Shown: piece after piece, positions 35,055 to 47,219 of the stretch
Position numbering within the stretch: position 1 is the first letter of the stretch
How the letters are laid out: every line of letters begins with the position of its first letter
Assembly: GCA_013399895.1 (NCBI GenBank)
Contig: VXBA01003383.1
Span: 75,467-139,466, forward strand
Direction: 5' to 3'
Origin: Serilophus lunatus
Taxonomy: Eukaryota > Chordata > Aves > Passeriformes > Eurylaimidae
Length of the DNA: 64,000 nucleotides
Notes under the pieces: generated by a model
The model's database searches: none
Seen by the model: the letters and a program-made list of their open reading frames with translations, nothing else
Told to the model about the DNA's origin: nothing
Position numbers and translations under genes: made by a program

Positions 35055-35940
35055 CCTGACTATTATTCCCACATGGAGTCTTGTTTTGCCTATAACGGTG
35101 ATTAGCAAGGAATCTGTTATAGTCTTTATCACAAGTAACGAAACCTCGCATTATATTTTCTATCCTCTATTGCTGGGTGACAGAGAGTGAGAGAGTGGCT
35201 GTAGTGAGCCCCTGTCATCCAGCCCAGGTTAAACCACTACACCTGCAGGGAAAGACCTGGGGGTGATGTTGATGAAAAACTCAACATGAGGCAGCAGTGT
35301 GTCCTTGCAGCCCAGAAAGCCAATCATATCCTGGGCTACATCAAAAGGAGTGTGGCCAGCAGGTTGAGGAAGGGGATTCTCCCCCTCTACTCTGTTCTTG
35401 TGAGACCCCATCTGGATTACTGTGTACAGTTCTGTGCTCCTAACATAAGAAGGACATGGAACTGTTGGAACAAGTCCAGAGGAGAAGCACAAAGTTGATA
35501 AGAGAACTGAAGCACCTCTCCAACAAAGACAAGCTGAGAAAGTTGGGGCTGTTCAGCCTGAAGAAGAGAAGGTTGCATGGAGACCTCAAAGCAATCTTTC
35601 AATATTTGAAAAGGGCATACAGGGAAGATGGAGAGGAACACTTCATCAGGAATTGCAGTGCCAGAACCAGTAGTAATCGGTACAAATATGAAGAGGGGAA
35701 ATTCAGGTTAGGTATTAGGAAGACATATTTCATTGTGAGGGTGGTAAGACACTGGAATAGGTTTCCCAGGGAGGTTGTAGATGCCCCAACCCTACCAGTG
35801 TTCAAGACCAGGTTGAATAAGGCCTTGGGTAACATGGCCTAGAGGGAGGTGTCCCTGCCCATGTGGCATGGGGTTGAGACTGGATGATCTTTAAGGTCCA
35901 TTCCAACCCCTTTAACATTATATGATTCTAAAATTCTGTG

Positions 35941-36214
35941 AAAAGCAGGGCACCAAGACCACAGCCATACAAACAGAAAGAATTACTAGGTTACTTCATG
36001 ATTTCATCTCATTTCTCACAAAAAAAATCATATATTGTGTCAACATTCATATGTTTCAGTATTTCACATATTGCAATGATACTTCATTTCCAAATATAAC
36101 TTCATTTAATTTTAAAATTCCAAATGCTGAAACTCCAATGAAGTGATTTTGAAACTTTTTTGAGGAGGAAGAGGAAAGGAAAGATCTTACTTGGCATAGC
36201 TTTACTTGCAGTAT
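35941..36214. other. Single-copy DNA after the CR1 tail
   Basis: AT-rich, with no gene or repeat recognised. Confidence 0.5.
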
Positions 36215-36310
36215 CAAATAGCAAATGTCTGTATCAGTATCTGTGTAATGCAAATAGCAAACGTGTGTATCTGTGCAAAGCAAATAGCAAATGTCTGTAT
36301 CTATGTAAAT
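36215..36310. repeat. Three-copy minisatellite, about 30-36-bp unit
   Basis: CAAATAGCAAA starts at 36215, 36251 and 36281, each followed by a variant of TGTCTGTATCTGTG. The units are 36, 30 and about 30 bp. The first is longer by an internal duplication of GTATC. Copies differ at several positions, so it is older than the 1838 duplication. Confidence 0.85.
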
Positions 36311-39300
36311 TTAAGCTAAACCACAGGGTAAAGAAGCTCCTTTTGCAGTTGGGTCTTTCATCTTAAACCATTCCAGGTGTTGTAACACAGGGGCACCTAA
36401 CATCTGGCTCCCCGCTGGAATTTCCAGCATCATCTCATTCACATACTGCTTTATTTTTATTTTTTGTTAAGACCCAACAATGCACATAAGAGCAGCTTGG
36501 CCAGTGGAGACTGGGCACAGACTAAATTTGGGGAGAGGGTCCAACAGAAGCCTTGGGTCTTCCTTATTATTATTCTCTTTATACAGCTCCATTTAGAGGC
36601 CCCAAGTGGAAACAAAGGTAGCAAGTCATCGCATCCCTGCTGCCAGGAAAAAGGAGGGGTGGTTTAATCAACCATCCGTGTAGCACTGTAGCAGAAGGGG
36701 CAAAAAAGCACACATTTAGGACCAGATGCTTCGCCTTTAGATGAAAGGATGATTAAAGCACTTGTGCTGAAAACTGCAGCAATCCCTGCATTATAAATAC
36801 AGCAGTGCATGTCTGACCCTGCCCTTTCAAAAGCACAGAGCAGATTCTATGGCTGTGGCAAGGGTATATAGAGGTGAGAGGGGAAAAAAAACAGGAGTGG
36901 GTAACATTCAACTAAAAAGCTCAGCCCACGTAAATGTTGTGTTCACTCCTCTAAGGAAACTGACTTTAATTTCAGGGCATACCATAGATGCCCTACAACT
37001 TTTCCAACTAGAAAGAAGGGGCACTGATTAAATCCCTGTGTGGGATTGACTGTACCCAACATATTTATATTTGTCTTGAGACACCCACATTTCTATGCAT
37101 AATCAGAAAGATTTCTTTCAAATGCAAGGAAGAATTCTGAAAAAAACACTGTCCATTACAAACAATCAGCTGAATGTTACAGGACAGCTGTTCCTGCAGT
37201 GTAAAACATGTAGGACACAGTGTTGGGGAGCTATCACCATTCTTGCTACAAGGGAGGGATTTTGTCTATTCCACACCTTCAGCACCTGTAACAGTATGAT
37301 AAAGCTTTAACATACTGCATCAGAAATGCCTGCTATACAAATATTGTATATATCCACTTTCTAATAAAATGTTATTTTGAGGCAATATATTTTTAACTTT
37401 ATATATCAAGAGGGTTTTTACTGCCTGGACAGTTCTAAAAAGAAAAAAAAATAATTAAAAAAATAGAAAACAAGGGTAGAAAAAGAGGACAGATTGACTG
37501 TTAAGATGGCATTTCAGTCTTAAAAGGAAACAAAACACAAGCTCAATTTTCCTTATTGTTCCCTCTATTGTGAAGCATCCACGCCCATAAAACTGCCTGA
37601 TACTGATAGAAAGGATTAAGTCTTTATGCACAAGACATTTCACATCTTGCTGGGTCCTGAAACAACTATGATACTCAAGTTTCAAGCAAAGGACAGTAGC
37701 AGCAGCTTCTCAAAACCAGAAAGAGTTCCTAGAAACAAAAAAGGAAGCAGAGCTGTTTCTGGGCACAGCAATTCAGACATAAATGAGAGCACATGGTGTG
37801 ACATGCAGTTCACTGTTCAGAGACTAACAAACCAGACTGCTCATTCCAGAAACTCTAAATGCTTCTGTCAAGTGAGTTTCCCATATAATAATCTTACAGA
37901 GGTGCAAAGAACTAATTCTAGGAAACACCTAATAATGGAAAGCATAAGGTTTAAAATTACTGATTGATAAAAGAGAGGGAGCTAGGAGATGGCATCCTTT
38001 GCACTGGGCACTTATTTTCTTTTGAAATTTCAGTGTGCTGAGATGAGAAAAATGGGTACAGTTTCTCTTTACATGACAGGAACAATAATTGAGTAGGATT
38101 ATATGTCATCCATGAAAATACTATATTTATGTCTCATTGTAATCCATTCATTGGTTTATGGATCCGAAGTCCCAAGGGTAATGTCACAAATCCACATAAT
38201 GTCCCCAAGTAGTGGATTTTGCATTTGGATCCATGATGTAGCTGGCGGACACAGAAAATGACATGTAGCCAGACAGCTCCCAGGAGAGCACACAGATGGG
38301 TATGCCAAACACAGTGGTCGGTCCATAGCTCAGGTGGGAAACACAACCTTTGGCTCTCCAGGCTGCCAGCTTCAGAGAGGTGCTCTAACATGCAGACTGT
38401 TTTCTCCCCAGTTGTCAAACATTTTACACATCTATCAATTGCAAACATCAAAGATGATGATGATATATGTCCTATGTCATATGGTGACATTTCTTTTTTT
38501 GGCAAAAGATGGCAGAAGCCCAATCTGAATTTTATCAGTTGGACTACCTAGAGATATCACTACAGCCAAATCTCACAAATGTGAGACTGGTCATTATTTC
38601 TTTTATTTGTATATTCGGAGTAATCCTGAAGTAGCACAGTAATATGTGATAACCCTCCTCATACAAGATTTCCTGTGTGGTTTTGTACCAGATCTATACT
38701 TCAATTTCCCTCTGGAAATTGAGTGGTTTGTTTTTTCCTGGCAATGCTTTCCTTAGTTAGCCTTTTAGACTGTACATTTCCTGAGGCAAATACCTTTTTT
38801 TTTTTAAATGCCTGCATCCATCTCAGCTAGGCTCTAGTCTTGGGTGAAGCTTTAAGGCAATGTTATAACAGCGATTAAAATAAGTAGTTGACAAGACTTT
38901 ATGGACACTGCTTATACAGATTACATATGTCTACTGGTAGAGGGACGTGCACTTTGGTAAAAAGCTTTCCTCATAAATCATTAATTAGGTATTTACAAAG
39001 ACCTCAGCTGCCAAATGCTTGAAGCTTTTCAGTCTTTAATGAAGACAGGAACAGTTAAGGAAGTTGTCACGTTTCCTTAGACATACATCTCAAAAAATTA
39101 TATTGGGTGTTGGTCCATTATTGAAAGTTATAGTAAAGTAATAAAATTCTCCTTTCAGTGTTATGGTTTGATTGTCAATATAAATACAATCCTATGTTGC
39201 AGTTACAGCTGTGAGTAGCCTAAAATCAGAATAAGTAATCCAACAGCTAAACAGAATCAAATGGAAAACAGCACCCCAGTGTAGTACCTTTCTGAAGTGT

Positions 39301-40392
39301 TTGTGCCCAAAGTGTATCTGCACACCAAAACATTACCTCTGGTAACAGTTATACAGCTGTCACAGGCAGCAGTGTTTCTGCAAACCACCAGTGCTAGGGC
39401 AAAAGCACCAAGGACCTACCTACTAGATCACTGTGGCCAAACTAGCAAAATGCAGCTGCATGATTTGTATGATGAAGCACTTTAATTTCAGACTTTAAGT
39501 TAAAAATCAAATGGTTCACTTCACACCAGAAGTATTGAATGTAGCATTATCTCAAAGCACATTGAAACCTGAGCAACAATTATTCCAGATGCCTGGGTAT
39601 CGCTACCAACAAGACCCTAGGAGCAATGCAAAATGTGGACACATCCAGTGTCAGCAGTAAAGCAGGTAACCCTCTCCTGGATGTCTTGGTTAACTCTTTC
39701 ATATATGATCTTTGCACACCATATTTGATACTTGAGGTCTTCGATTCTTTTTAATTGCTAGGAAAACCTGCAGAATAAAGCAGACACACTACTCTTTTGA
39801 AAGAAGGGTCTACATTCCCTAGTTATGAGAGGAAAGACTGGTGGGCAAGAAATAGATATGGAGGTTGAACAGAATCTCAACCTTCAATTTCCCTTTTCTT
39901 TACCTTTCTTACATAAGTAGATTGGCAATCATGGAACTTGTATTCCTTAGATACTCCTACTACTCCCTTTGTTTTTACCTGGGCCACACAGTAGTTAACA
40001 CAAAATCTATTTCAGCCACTACAAAATATGAAGAATAGAACATTTCTGGAGTTTTTTGACCTCAGAAACAGCTAATGCTTCTGTGGCAGTATCAGTGAAA
40101 CAAGGGTGTGGGTTCTTGTCTTAGAATAGCACTTTGGAGGAAGATCTCCATGCTGCAAGATATCCAATCACATCTGGGATGCCTCATGCATGGAGCATCT
40201 CCTTAAGGGACCAAGGACAATGTGAAGCAGGCCCATATGAGAAGCAGAATCTTTAGGGAAGACATGGAAATATATTATTAGAATTGTATTGTTTATTTTC
40301 TCCCAGTTACATCAGTGCTTGCAGCTGCTAAGTAGATTAATAAAGGATAGCAGCCTCTCAGGTACCAACCTAGCTTTCATAATGATTAAATC
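36311..40392. other. Single-copy DNA, no recognised gene
   Basis: No coding region or named repeat is seen. An A-rich stretch lies at 37436-37470 and a T run at about 38796-38805. The longest open frame (129 codons, minus, 38134-38523) has no recognised domain and is overlapped by plus-strand frames. Confidence 0.5.
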
Positions 40393-41957
40393 TACCTAGG
40401 AAAGGCATATCTACAAGTCCGTGGGTTACAGGACCATGACAGGGTGGCATGAGTGCTAAGAAAGCTGGTGGACATCATAGCAAGGCTGTTCACAATCATC
40501 TTTGAGCAGTCATAGAGATCAGTAGAGATGCCTGAGATCTCAAAGAAAGCAAATGTCACTCCAGTCTTCAAAAAGGGCAAGAAGGAGGACTCAGGAAATT
40601 ATCAGCAAGTCAGCTCTCAGTCCCTGGAAAGATGATGGAGTGCTTCATTCTAGAGGCCATCTCTACCCATATGGAAGACAAGAAAGTGATCAGGAATAGT
40701 CAGCATGGATACACTAAAGGTTGATGTTTGATCAACTCGATTGCCTTCTACAATGGAAGAAAAACCTGGGTGGATGAAAGGAGAGCAGTGGATGTTGTCT
40801 ACTTTGACTTCAGAAAGGTTTTCAACACTCTATCTCATTAAATCCTCATAGCTAAACTCAAAAAATGTGGGTTGGATGACTTGACAGTGGGATGGATTGA
40901 AAACTGCTTTAATGGCAGATCCCGGAGGGTTGTGATCAGTGGTACAGAGTCTTAGTTCGAGGCCTGTCACAAGTGGTGTCCCTCGGGATTCTATATTAGG
41001 CCCAGTGTTGTTTAACTGGTTCATCAATGGCGTGGATGAGGGAGTAGAGGGCCTTCTCAGTATGTTTGCTGATGACAAAAAGCTGGGAGGAGTGGCTGAT
41101 ACCTCAAAGAGTTGTGCCCTTCAGAAAGACATGGGTAGTTTGGAGAGATGGTAAGAGAAGAACTTTCTGAAAGTCAACAAGGGAAAATGCAGGGTTCTGC
41201 ACCTGAGGAGGAAGAACATGATGCAAGCTCTTGTACAAGCTGGGGACAGGTCCAGTACAGCTGCTGGAAACCAGCTCTGCAGAGAAGGATCTAGAGGTCC
41301 TGATGGATAAAAAACAGTTGTCCATGAGCCAGCAGCTTGTCCTGGGGGCCAAGAAGGCCAGCAGAATCCTGAGATACATTAGAAAGATCATTGCCAGCAG
41401 ATTGAGGGAGATGATTCTGGCCCTGTACTCAACCCAGCTGAGGCCAAATTTGGAGTAGTATGTGCAGTCCTGGCCTTCAGAGTATGAGAGAGACGTGTTG
41501 CTCCTGCAGCAGATCCAGTGGAGAGCTATCAAGTTGGTCAAGGGTGTGGAGAATCTCTCCAGGAAAGGCTGAGGCAGCTGGGCATGTTCAGCCTTGAGAA
41601 GAGATGAAGGAGAGGGGACCTCATTAATATGTACAAATATCTAAAGGGTAGATGTCAAGAGGATGGACCAAGGCTCTTTTCTGTGGTGCTGAGCAATAGG
41701 ACAAGAGGCAACAAACAGAAACGGTTACACAGTAAGTTCCACCTAAACATGAGGAAGAACTTCTTTACTTTGCAGGTGACTGCGCATGTATCAGGCTGGC
41801 CAGAGAGGCTGTGGAGTCTCTCTCCCTGGAGACATTCAAGAACCAACTGGATGCAATCCTGTGCCATGTACTGTAGGACAACCCTGACTGAGCAGGGAGA
41901 TTGGACCAGATGATCCACTGTGGCCCCTTCCAACCTGACTGATTCTGCAATTCTGTG
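40393..41957 (+). pseudogene. CR1 LINE, decayed reverse transcriptase and 3' end
   Basis: This is the longest CR1 copy, about 1.57 kb, with most of the reverse transcriptase of the second open frame. Recognisable blocks are KKANVTPVFKKGKKED (about 40543-40590), the first catalytic motif in the form VYFDFRKVFNT (aspartate codon 40806-40808), SGVPRDSILGPVLFN (about 40972-41016), and the second catalytic motif FADD at 41065-41076. Downstream come AEKDLEVLMDKKQLSMSQQL (about 41281) and LLEQ-type and NRTRGN blocks, then a 3' end finishing GATTCTGCAATTCTGTGA. The pieces lie in all three plus-strand frames and stops interrupt them (for example a TAG near 40954), so it is dead. It is 5'-truncated, with no endonuclease domain. 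The left limit is approximate. Confidence 0.93.
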
Positions 41958-44900
41958 AAAGCAAGTGAAAGAAATGTTGGAAATCTTACTTAGGCAAAAT
42001 ATAGATCAACTGGAGCTAGGTAGATTTTCTGTATTGTCTTGACCTTGCTGACCCCTTTCCTTAAAAATGAAAAACCAAAACCCAATGCCGTTTCATAAAG
42101 ATTTTGTGAAAAGCTATGAGCATGACAGCCTGTGCACCATGCAACTGAAAAAATACGTGGTGTCTCTGGCTTTTTATGATTTGAGAATATGTTTAGCCTT
42201 ATGTATGACAATATTTGTCTTAACGGACTTCTACAGAGTTATCCTGAGCACTGGGAATAGAGATATGAATTATTCAGGTGTGGATGAGTCCAACAAAGGC
42301 ACATCCTCATCCCGAATTTTCTCCCAGATCCCATCGCATCTCTAGTATCTCTATCCTGGACAGCAAACCTTGTATGTCCTCCCCACCAAGACCAGAGAGC
42401 TTCATCAGCTGCCTAGGTGAGTGCACCCATCAGGGAGCCAGCACTATAAGGGTTAAAAAGTAGACTTTTCCACCCAGAAGGCTGAACTAACTCCTTTGAA
42501 GCCATTAGTCTATTGTATAAATCCCTCCTAGTTTGCGGGATTACAGAATAAATACATTGTAACGGCTCCGTAGGAACCTGGCCCATGGGGTCACCCTGAC
42601 TTTAGTTTGTGCATTATGTCCCAAGTGACAAAAATCGAAGCACATTAAATGCTTCATGAATATGAAATGTCCAGAGTTTTAATCTCAGGAGCTTTGCAGA
42701 TCTACAGTTTGTCTTGAATGCACCTAAATCTACACTGCAGACCGATTAGAGTGGAGCTCACTTCAGCTGACACCAGGTAAATTCAGATAGTTTCAGATTT
42801 AGAGTAATAATTGCTCGATGTGTGTTGGGGTGAGGCTTATCTAGCTTTATGCACATCCAATAAAGACATCCATAATTTATGAAGAAAAAAATTCTCTTCT
42901 ATTAAAATAAATGTTAAAAAATGTAGGTTGATCAAATAAGACACTTACAGACCCTTCATAGCTGAATGACACCAAATAACTACACAATTTTGCTCCACTT
43001 GCCTCCAGGTGAGAAAGATATTAATGGAATTTATGAGCAAGGAGAATAACTTATAAACTTATCAGACTCCCTCCAAGACTGTCACCTGACAAATCATCTT
43101 AAAGCAACTCTGCCCTCTTGGGTTAAAAAAAAAATGAAAGGACATCCTTTCACTGTACACCCATTAATTTAGGCAGTGGAAGTAGAATTTCGGCAATCTC
43201 TTTTACCTTCTGCTCTACTTCATTCTGTTTCTATTTTTCTTTTGTTTTTGTAAGCTAGCAGAGCTTTGTGTTGAGTTGCAACTGCCTGGCTTTTATAGAT
43301 GGATTCTGGCTGATTTTATCTACTGCTCAGCATACTCTGCATTAGATGTACTTTCCACTAGATATTTTGGTCAAGATTTTTTGTTGCTGTTTTTTGGTTT
43401 TTTTTAAACCAAGAGAATTTCTGTTCCTGGCAGAGACAAAGACTCCAGTAACACTTACTGAAGAATGAAGGAGAAAAGGATTGTAACGGTTGCTGCCATT
43501 TAGTATTTGAAAGAGTTAATAGCAACTGAAAAGTACTGACACTTTCATAGACACACAAACATATGCTCCAGTATTTGGCTGTTTGCTTTGGGGGTTGTGT
43601 TGCATTTGTTTATCTTTTTAATAGAAATATTCGTAAAATTATTGTGATTTTTAAAAATTATTTTCTTTTTTCAACTGTCTCCTGGGGAATTGTCTGCTGC
43701 ACTCTGTCTCATAAATATAAATCTTTGACATTTTTGAAGAAACAAGCATAAATTCCATTAAATTACATTTAAAGAAACACTTCAGAAGTAGAATTTCACT
43801 TTCCACTGTGATACCAGGGCTCTTCTTTACACCTTCTGGACACACTTTTACATTAAGCAGTTTATAATTTTAAAGAAACCTCTTTGTTCTCTATGGATTT
43901 GCTGTAGAAAAACACATATTTCTTCCCAACCCAAAGCTTTGCAAAACTGCACGGCAGTGGATATTATCAGCCAGTCTGACATCTTGCTACAATAGCATCG
44001 TAACATAACCTTACCCAGTGGGGATGTGAATGTGCTGAAGCCTCTCTCGTCATCAGAAGGATTCCCCTCTCTTGCCCTGGTAATGAGTTTCATTCTATCT
44101 AATCTCTGTCTCTCAAAAATCCTATGAAATAACCACCTTGCTCAAAAAAAGGAGAAAATTATGTCTTTATATCTCCATTTCTTGCACACCCAGTGGCACT
44201 GGCATGATGTCCCTGATGCTTGGGCTGTATGAAAAATTAATGGCAGCATCATCTTGCCAAGCAGCTGCAGCCTGGTGGCTGAAGCAGAGGCTTTGCAGGT
44301 TATAATCAGGTGTATCTCTCCTTGCAAAATTATGGAGAAAAGCCCAGACAAGTGCCCAGGACTGGAAGCAGTGTAGCCTTGTTGGTGAGCAGCTCACCTA
44401 GACAGTGGGGTTTGGCTTTGCTGCTTTCTGGACCTCTGCTACCACCTTCACGTAGCATCCCTCCGAGCTGTGTGCCATACATTGCTACAGCTGCTGTGCA
44501 TCTGAGCTACACTTACTATTACCTTGAGCAATTCTCTTCAGTTATTTCGGAAACTGGGGTAAGAACCTTGCTGGGCTACCAGAGGCGTTGTGAGCTTTCC
44601 ATAAGCATGAATAAGTGCTGAGGACTGCTCCCTGTGCTGAACAATGAGTACCCACCACACAGCTCACTGAGCTCCTATGGCTGCGGGACTAAGGAGTCAA
44701 GCAAAGAGCAAGATCACAAGCCTCTCACGCTGCAGTGATTTTATTTCAACCCAGTGCTCCATTTCTTCTCTCCTTGCTACAGACAAGTCCATGTTTATTA
44801 AGGAACTCCATTAGTCTCCCCCCCACCGCCTCCACCTAGCTGCAAAGTGTGTTTTCCTCCAGGGCTATAGCAGCAGCTGGCACACTGTTTCTTTCTGAGG

Positions 44901-47219
44901 TGTAGCCAAATAATGGCATTTTGGAGGGGGATCTGTTTCATGTCTTTTCTCCATATGTTCCTTTCAATTGAGGGGCTTAATACACTCATTTTCACAGTAG
45001 CTATCTAAGTGTTTTTCCTTTTTTGCGTCTATTACCGAAATGAATAAATGTGCACAAGGCAATGAGACACATGAGTCAGGTCAACATTCTAGACCTTTCT
45101 TTTGGGAGCATTTTTCCAGGAGACCAGGAGAGAGCAGGGTTCATCTTGGCCAGAAGTTGATCTCCTTGTCCGAGGCACAGAGAGGTTAGTCATGTTTATA
45201 TGAGACAAGAGAACAGTCTTCCTCCAACAATATATGAGTTATTTTCCCAAATGGATACAATATCCCTGGTCCAGAGCATTTGCCATAGTAAAGCTACTTC
45301 ATCTGGGGCTATGATTTTTTTTTTTTTTACCAAGATAGCCATACAATAAAGCAGATGTAGAGAGCTTAGCAAGCACTAAGTATGAAAAGAGATAGATAGC
45401 TAGATAATGCTGGAAATTCTGGGGGAGGAACAAACAATGTTAAGTGAAACCTGCGAAGGTGTACAGCTGTGCTGTCAAAGCCCTCCTATTGTAGCCTGGT
45501 CTAGGAAACCTATTACAGCTGAACGTGTTTCAGTATAACTGGATCCACACTAAGGGACTTAATCTGTTGAAAATATGCATCACTGCATGAGAATTGCTAG
45601 GTACCTGTACATAGAGCACAAAAACAAAAGGAGTAAGCCAGGGAAGTGAGAAACCTGAAAGAAGGTGTGGAGAAGCTGGCAGAGGACAGCAAAACATAAA
45701 CTGAATCCTCCCCTCACCTGCCACAAATGTTTTGTTTTGAACAGCACCCCAGCAGCAGTGAACAGTTTGGAGTAGCATGGAGCTAATCAACTCAGGAAAG
45801 CCATCTTCTTCCAAGAAATGTGACAGAATGGCACATTGAGACACTGCCTGGGAATTTGGGAAGGTAAGATGCAGGTAGCTAGGGAGTGTCAGGCCTCAGA
45901 AAAAGAAAAAGCTAATCATCAGACACTGGAACTGAGGAAGGCTGGAGTGCAAAAGCTGTCATATGAGAGATTCTCTGGTGTACAATTCATTCCCTTTTTC
46001 TTCCATGATATCAGTAGCACAGTATCGCTCCTTCACTCAGACATCTGTTTACACAACATCAGTAGAAGCATCAGATCTTGGAGATACCCACTGTTCTGTC
46101 AAATTCAACTAAAATCATTAAGTAGGCTCAAAATTTAGACAGATGTATAGTGGCAACATTATTTTCTAAGAAATTAAGGTAGATAAGGGCAATGAATTAA
46201 GAAAGGGACCAAGTAGCAAGGACACTTGAATAAGTACATAAACTCTGGAGAGATTTGAGGAGGAGATTGACATGGGAACAGCACAGATTTCGGAAGACAA
46301 ATTTGCGCAGTAGTATTTTACATGAAGAAAATGTGAAAGTTAAAGAGGCCAAAGGGGAGAATGAAGGCATCAATATGAAGGATTGCAGTGCTCAGACTGT
46401 CTCTGCCCCCAGTGATGTGATCAAAATTCACAGAGTTAGATTTTACTTCAGGGTAGGAGGAAGGAAGTGCTCACTAATCTGCCCAAAACTGCTGCAGCCT
46501 GTTCTGGCAAGACATTAAGGTACTCACTGCCAAATGCAAGGTGTCCTGCATTTTCTCTGCAGAACTAAGCATCACAGATCTTAATTTATGGACAGTACAA
46601 ACAGATCACTCAAAATAGTCTAAACAGGGAAAAAGCCCCAGTTCATGTCTTGGAGAACACGTAGCCCCTAGAGGATACAAATGAATGCACTTGAAAATAT
46701 CTGAGGTCTGCCAAGATGCATTTCTTACATCATTCAGAACTGACTTCACTGCTCAATTTGCACTCTCTGCAGCATGGCTTGCGAAGAGAAAACAAATGGC
46801 ATACCAGACCACACAGAGAAGCAATATGGTTACCAGCGAAACATTTATTAGCTTAGAAAAAGAAACACAAAAGCTTCTTTTCAGAATTTCACCCTCTCCT
46901 TACTATCCTCTCCTCTCATGCATCATTTTCCTTGCCTGGGCTGTTATTTTACAGCTATCTGCTACACAAAGTTGTAGTTTATTTAAAGCGGCACTTTATA
47001 CTGAAATCCCACTCCCATTATTTAAAAGCAACTATCCTAATTCTCAAAATCAAGGCAATAAATGCACCTCCAGAACAGGCTCTAACAATACCATAGGTCT
47101 TACATTTACCCTCATCGGCTGAGTTCACCTCATCAGTCAGAAGAACTGTATCCAAGTGAAGACAAGGGGATGGAAATATAGCCACCCACACCAAGCAACA
47201 ATAAATTCAATTTTCTCCA
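41958..47219. other. Single-copy DNA, no recognised gene
   Basis: A CpG-bearing AT-rich block at 42480-42900 looks like a possible conserved element. A 14-T run lies at about 45315-45328. Open frames up to 105 codons are present on both strands with no recognised domain. Confidence 0.5.

Larger units (their letters stand above)
34132..35241 (+). mobile_element. Solo LTR of an avian endogenous retrovirus, copy B (plus-sense)
   Basis: The element is 1,110 bp, with TG at 34132 (TGTATTGG) and CA at 35240-35241 (CCACTACA), flanked by exact 5-bp duplications CCTGC at 34127-34131 and 35242-35246. It is the inverted counterpart of copy A and shares its ends, internal array and motif order, with many substitutions and small gaps. 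In plus sense it has CCAAT (34279-34283), TATTTAAG (34315-34322), AAGATGGCTGCC (34351-34362) and AATAAA (35049-35054). It is a solo LTR with no viral coding sequence. A 247-codon antisense frame covers 34283-35026. Class III (ERVL-like) membership is suggested by the 5-bp duplication; not proven. Confidence 0.92.
34090..35940 (+). mobile_element. CR1 LINE, 5'-truncated, split by LTR copy B (plus strand)
   Basis: The CR1 is in two parts, about 34090-34131 and 35242-35940. Joining them across the LTR restores the CR1 order, with ...GGGAGCAGCCCTGC followed by AGGGAAAGACCTGGGGGTG. The right part reads as the end of the CR1 second open frame in the frames 35286-35498 and 35456-35842, with blocks MRQQCVLAAQKANHILGY, LYSVLVRPHLDYCVQF, KLRKLGLFSLKKRRLHGDL and HWNRFPREVVDAPTLPVFK. 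A frame change lies near 35460. It ends with the CR1 terminus ATGATTCTAAAATTCTGTG. The left limit is approximate. The copy is older than the LTR that interrupts it. Confidence 0.92.

Noticed and set aside
4171..35241. LTR copies A and B as the two ends of one large provirus
   Set aside because: They are in opposite orientation, have different target duplications, and no retroviral genes lie between them.
46685..47122. 145-codon plus-strand frame
   Set aside because: Composition is unremarkable, with no domain and no splice or promoter context.
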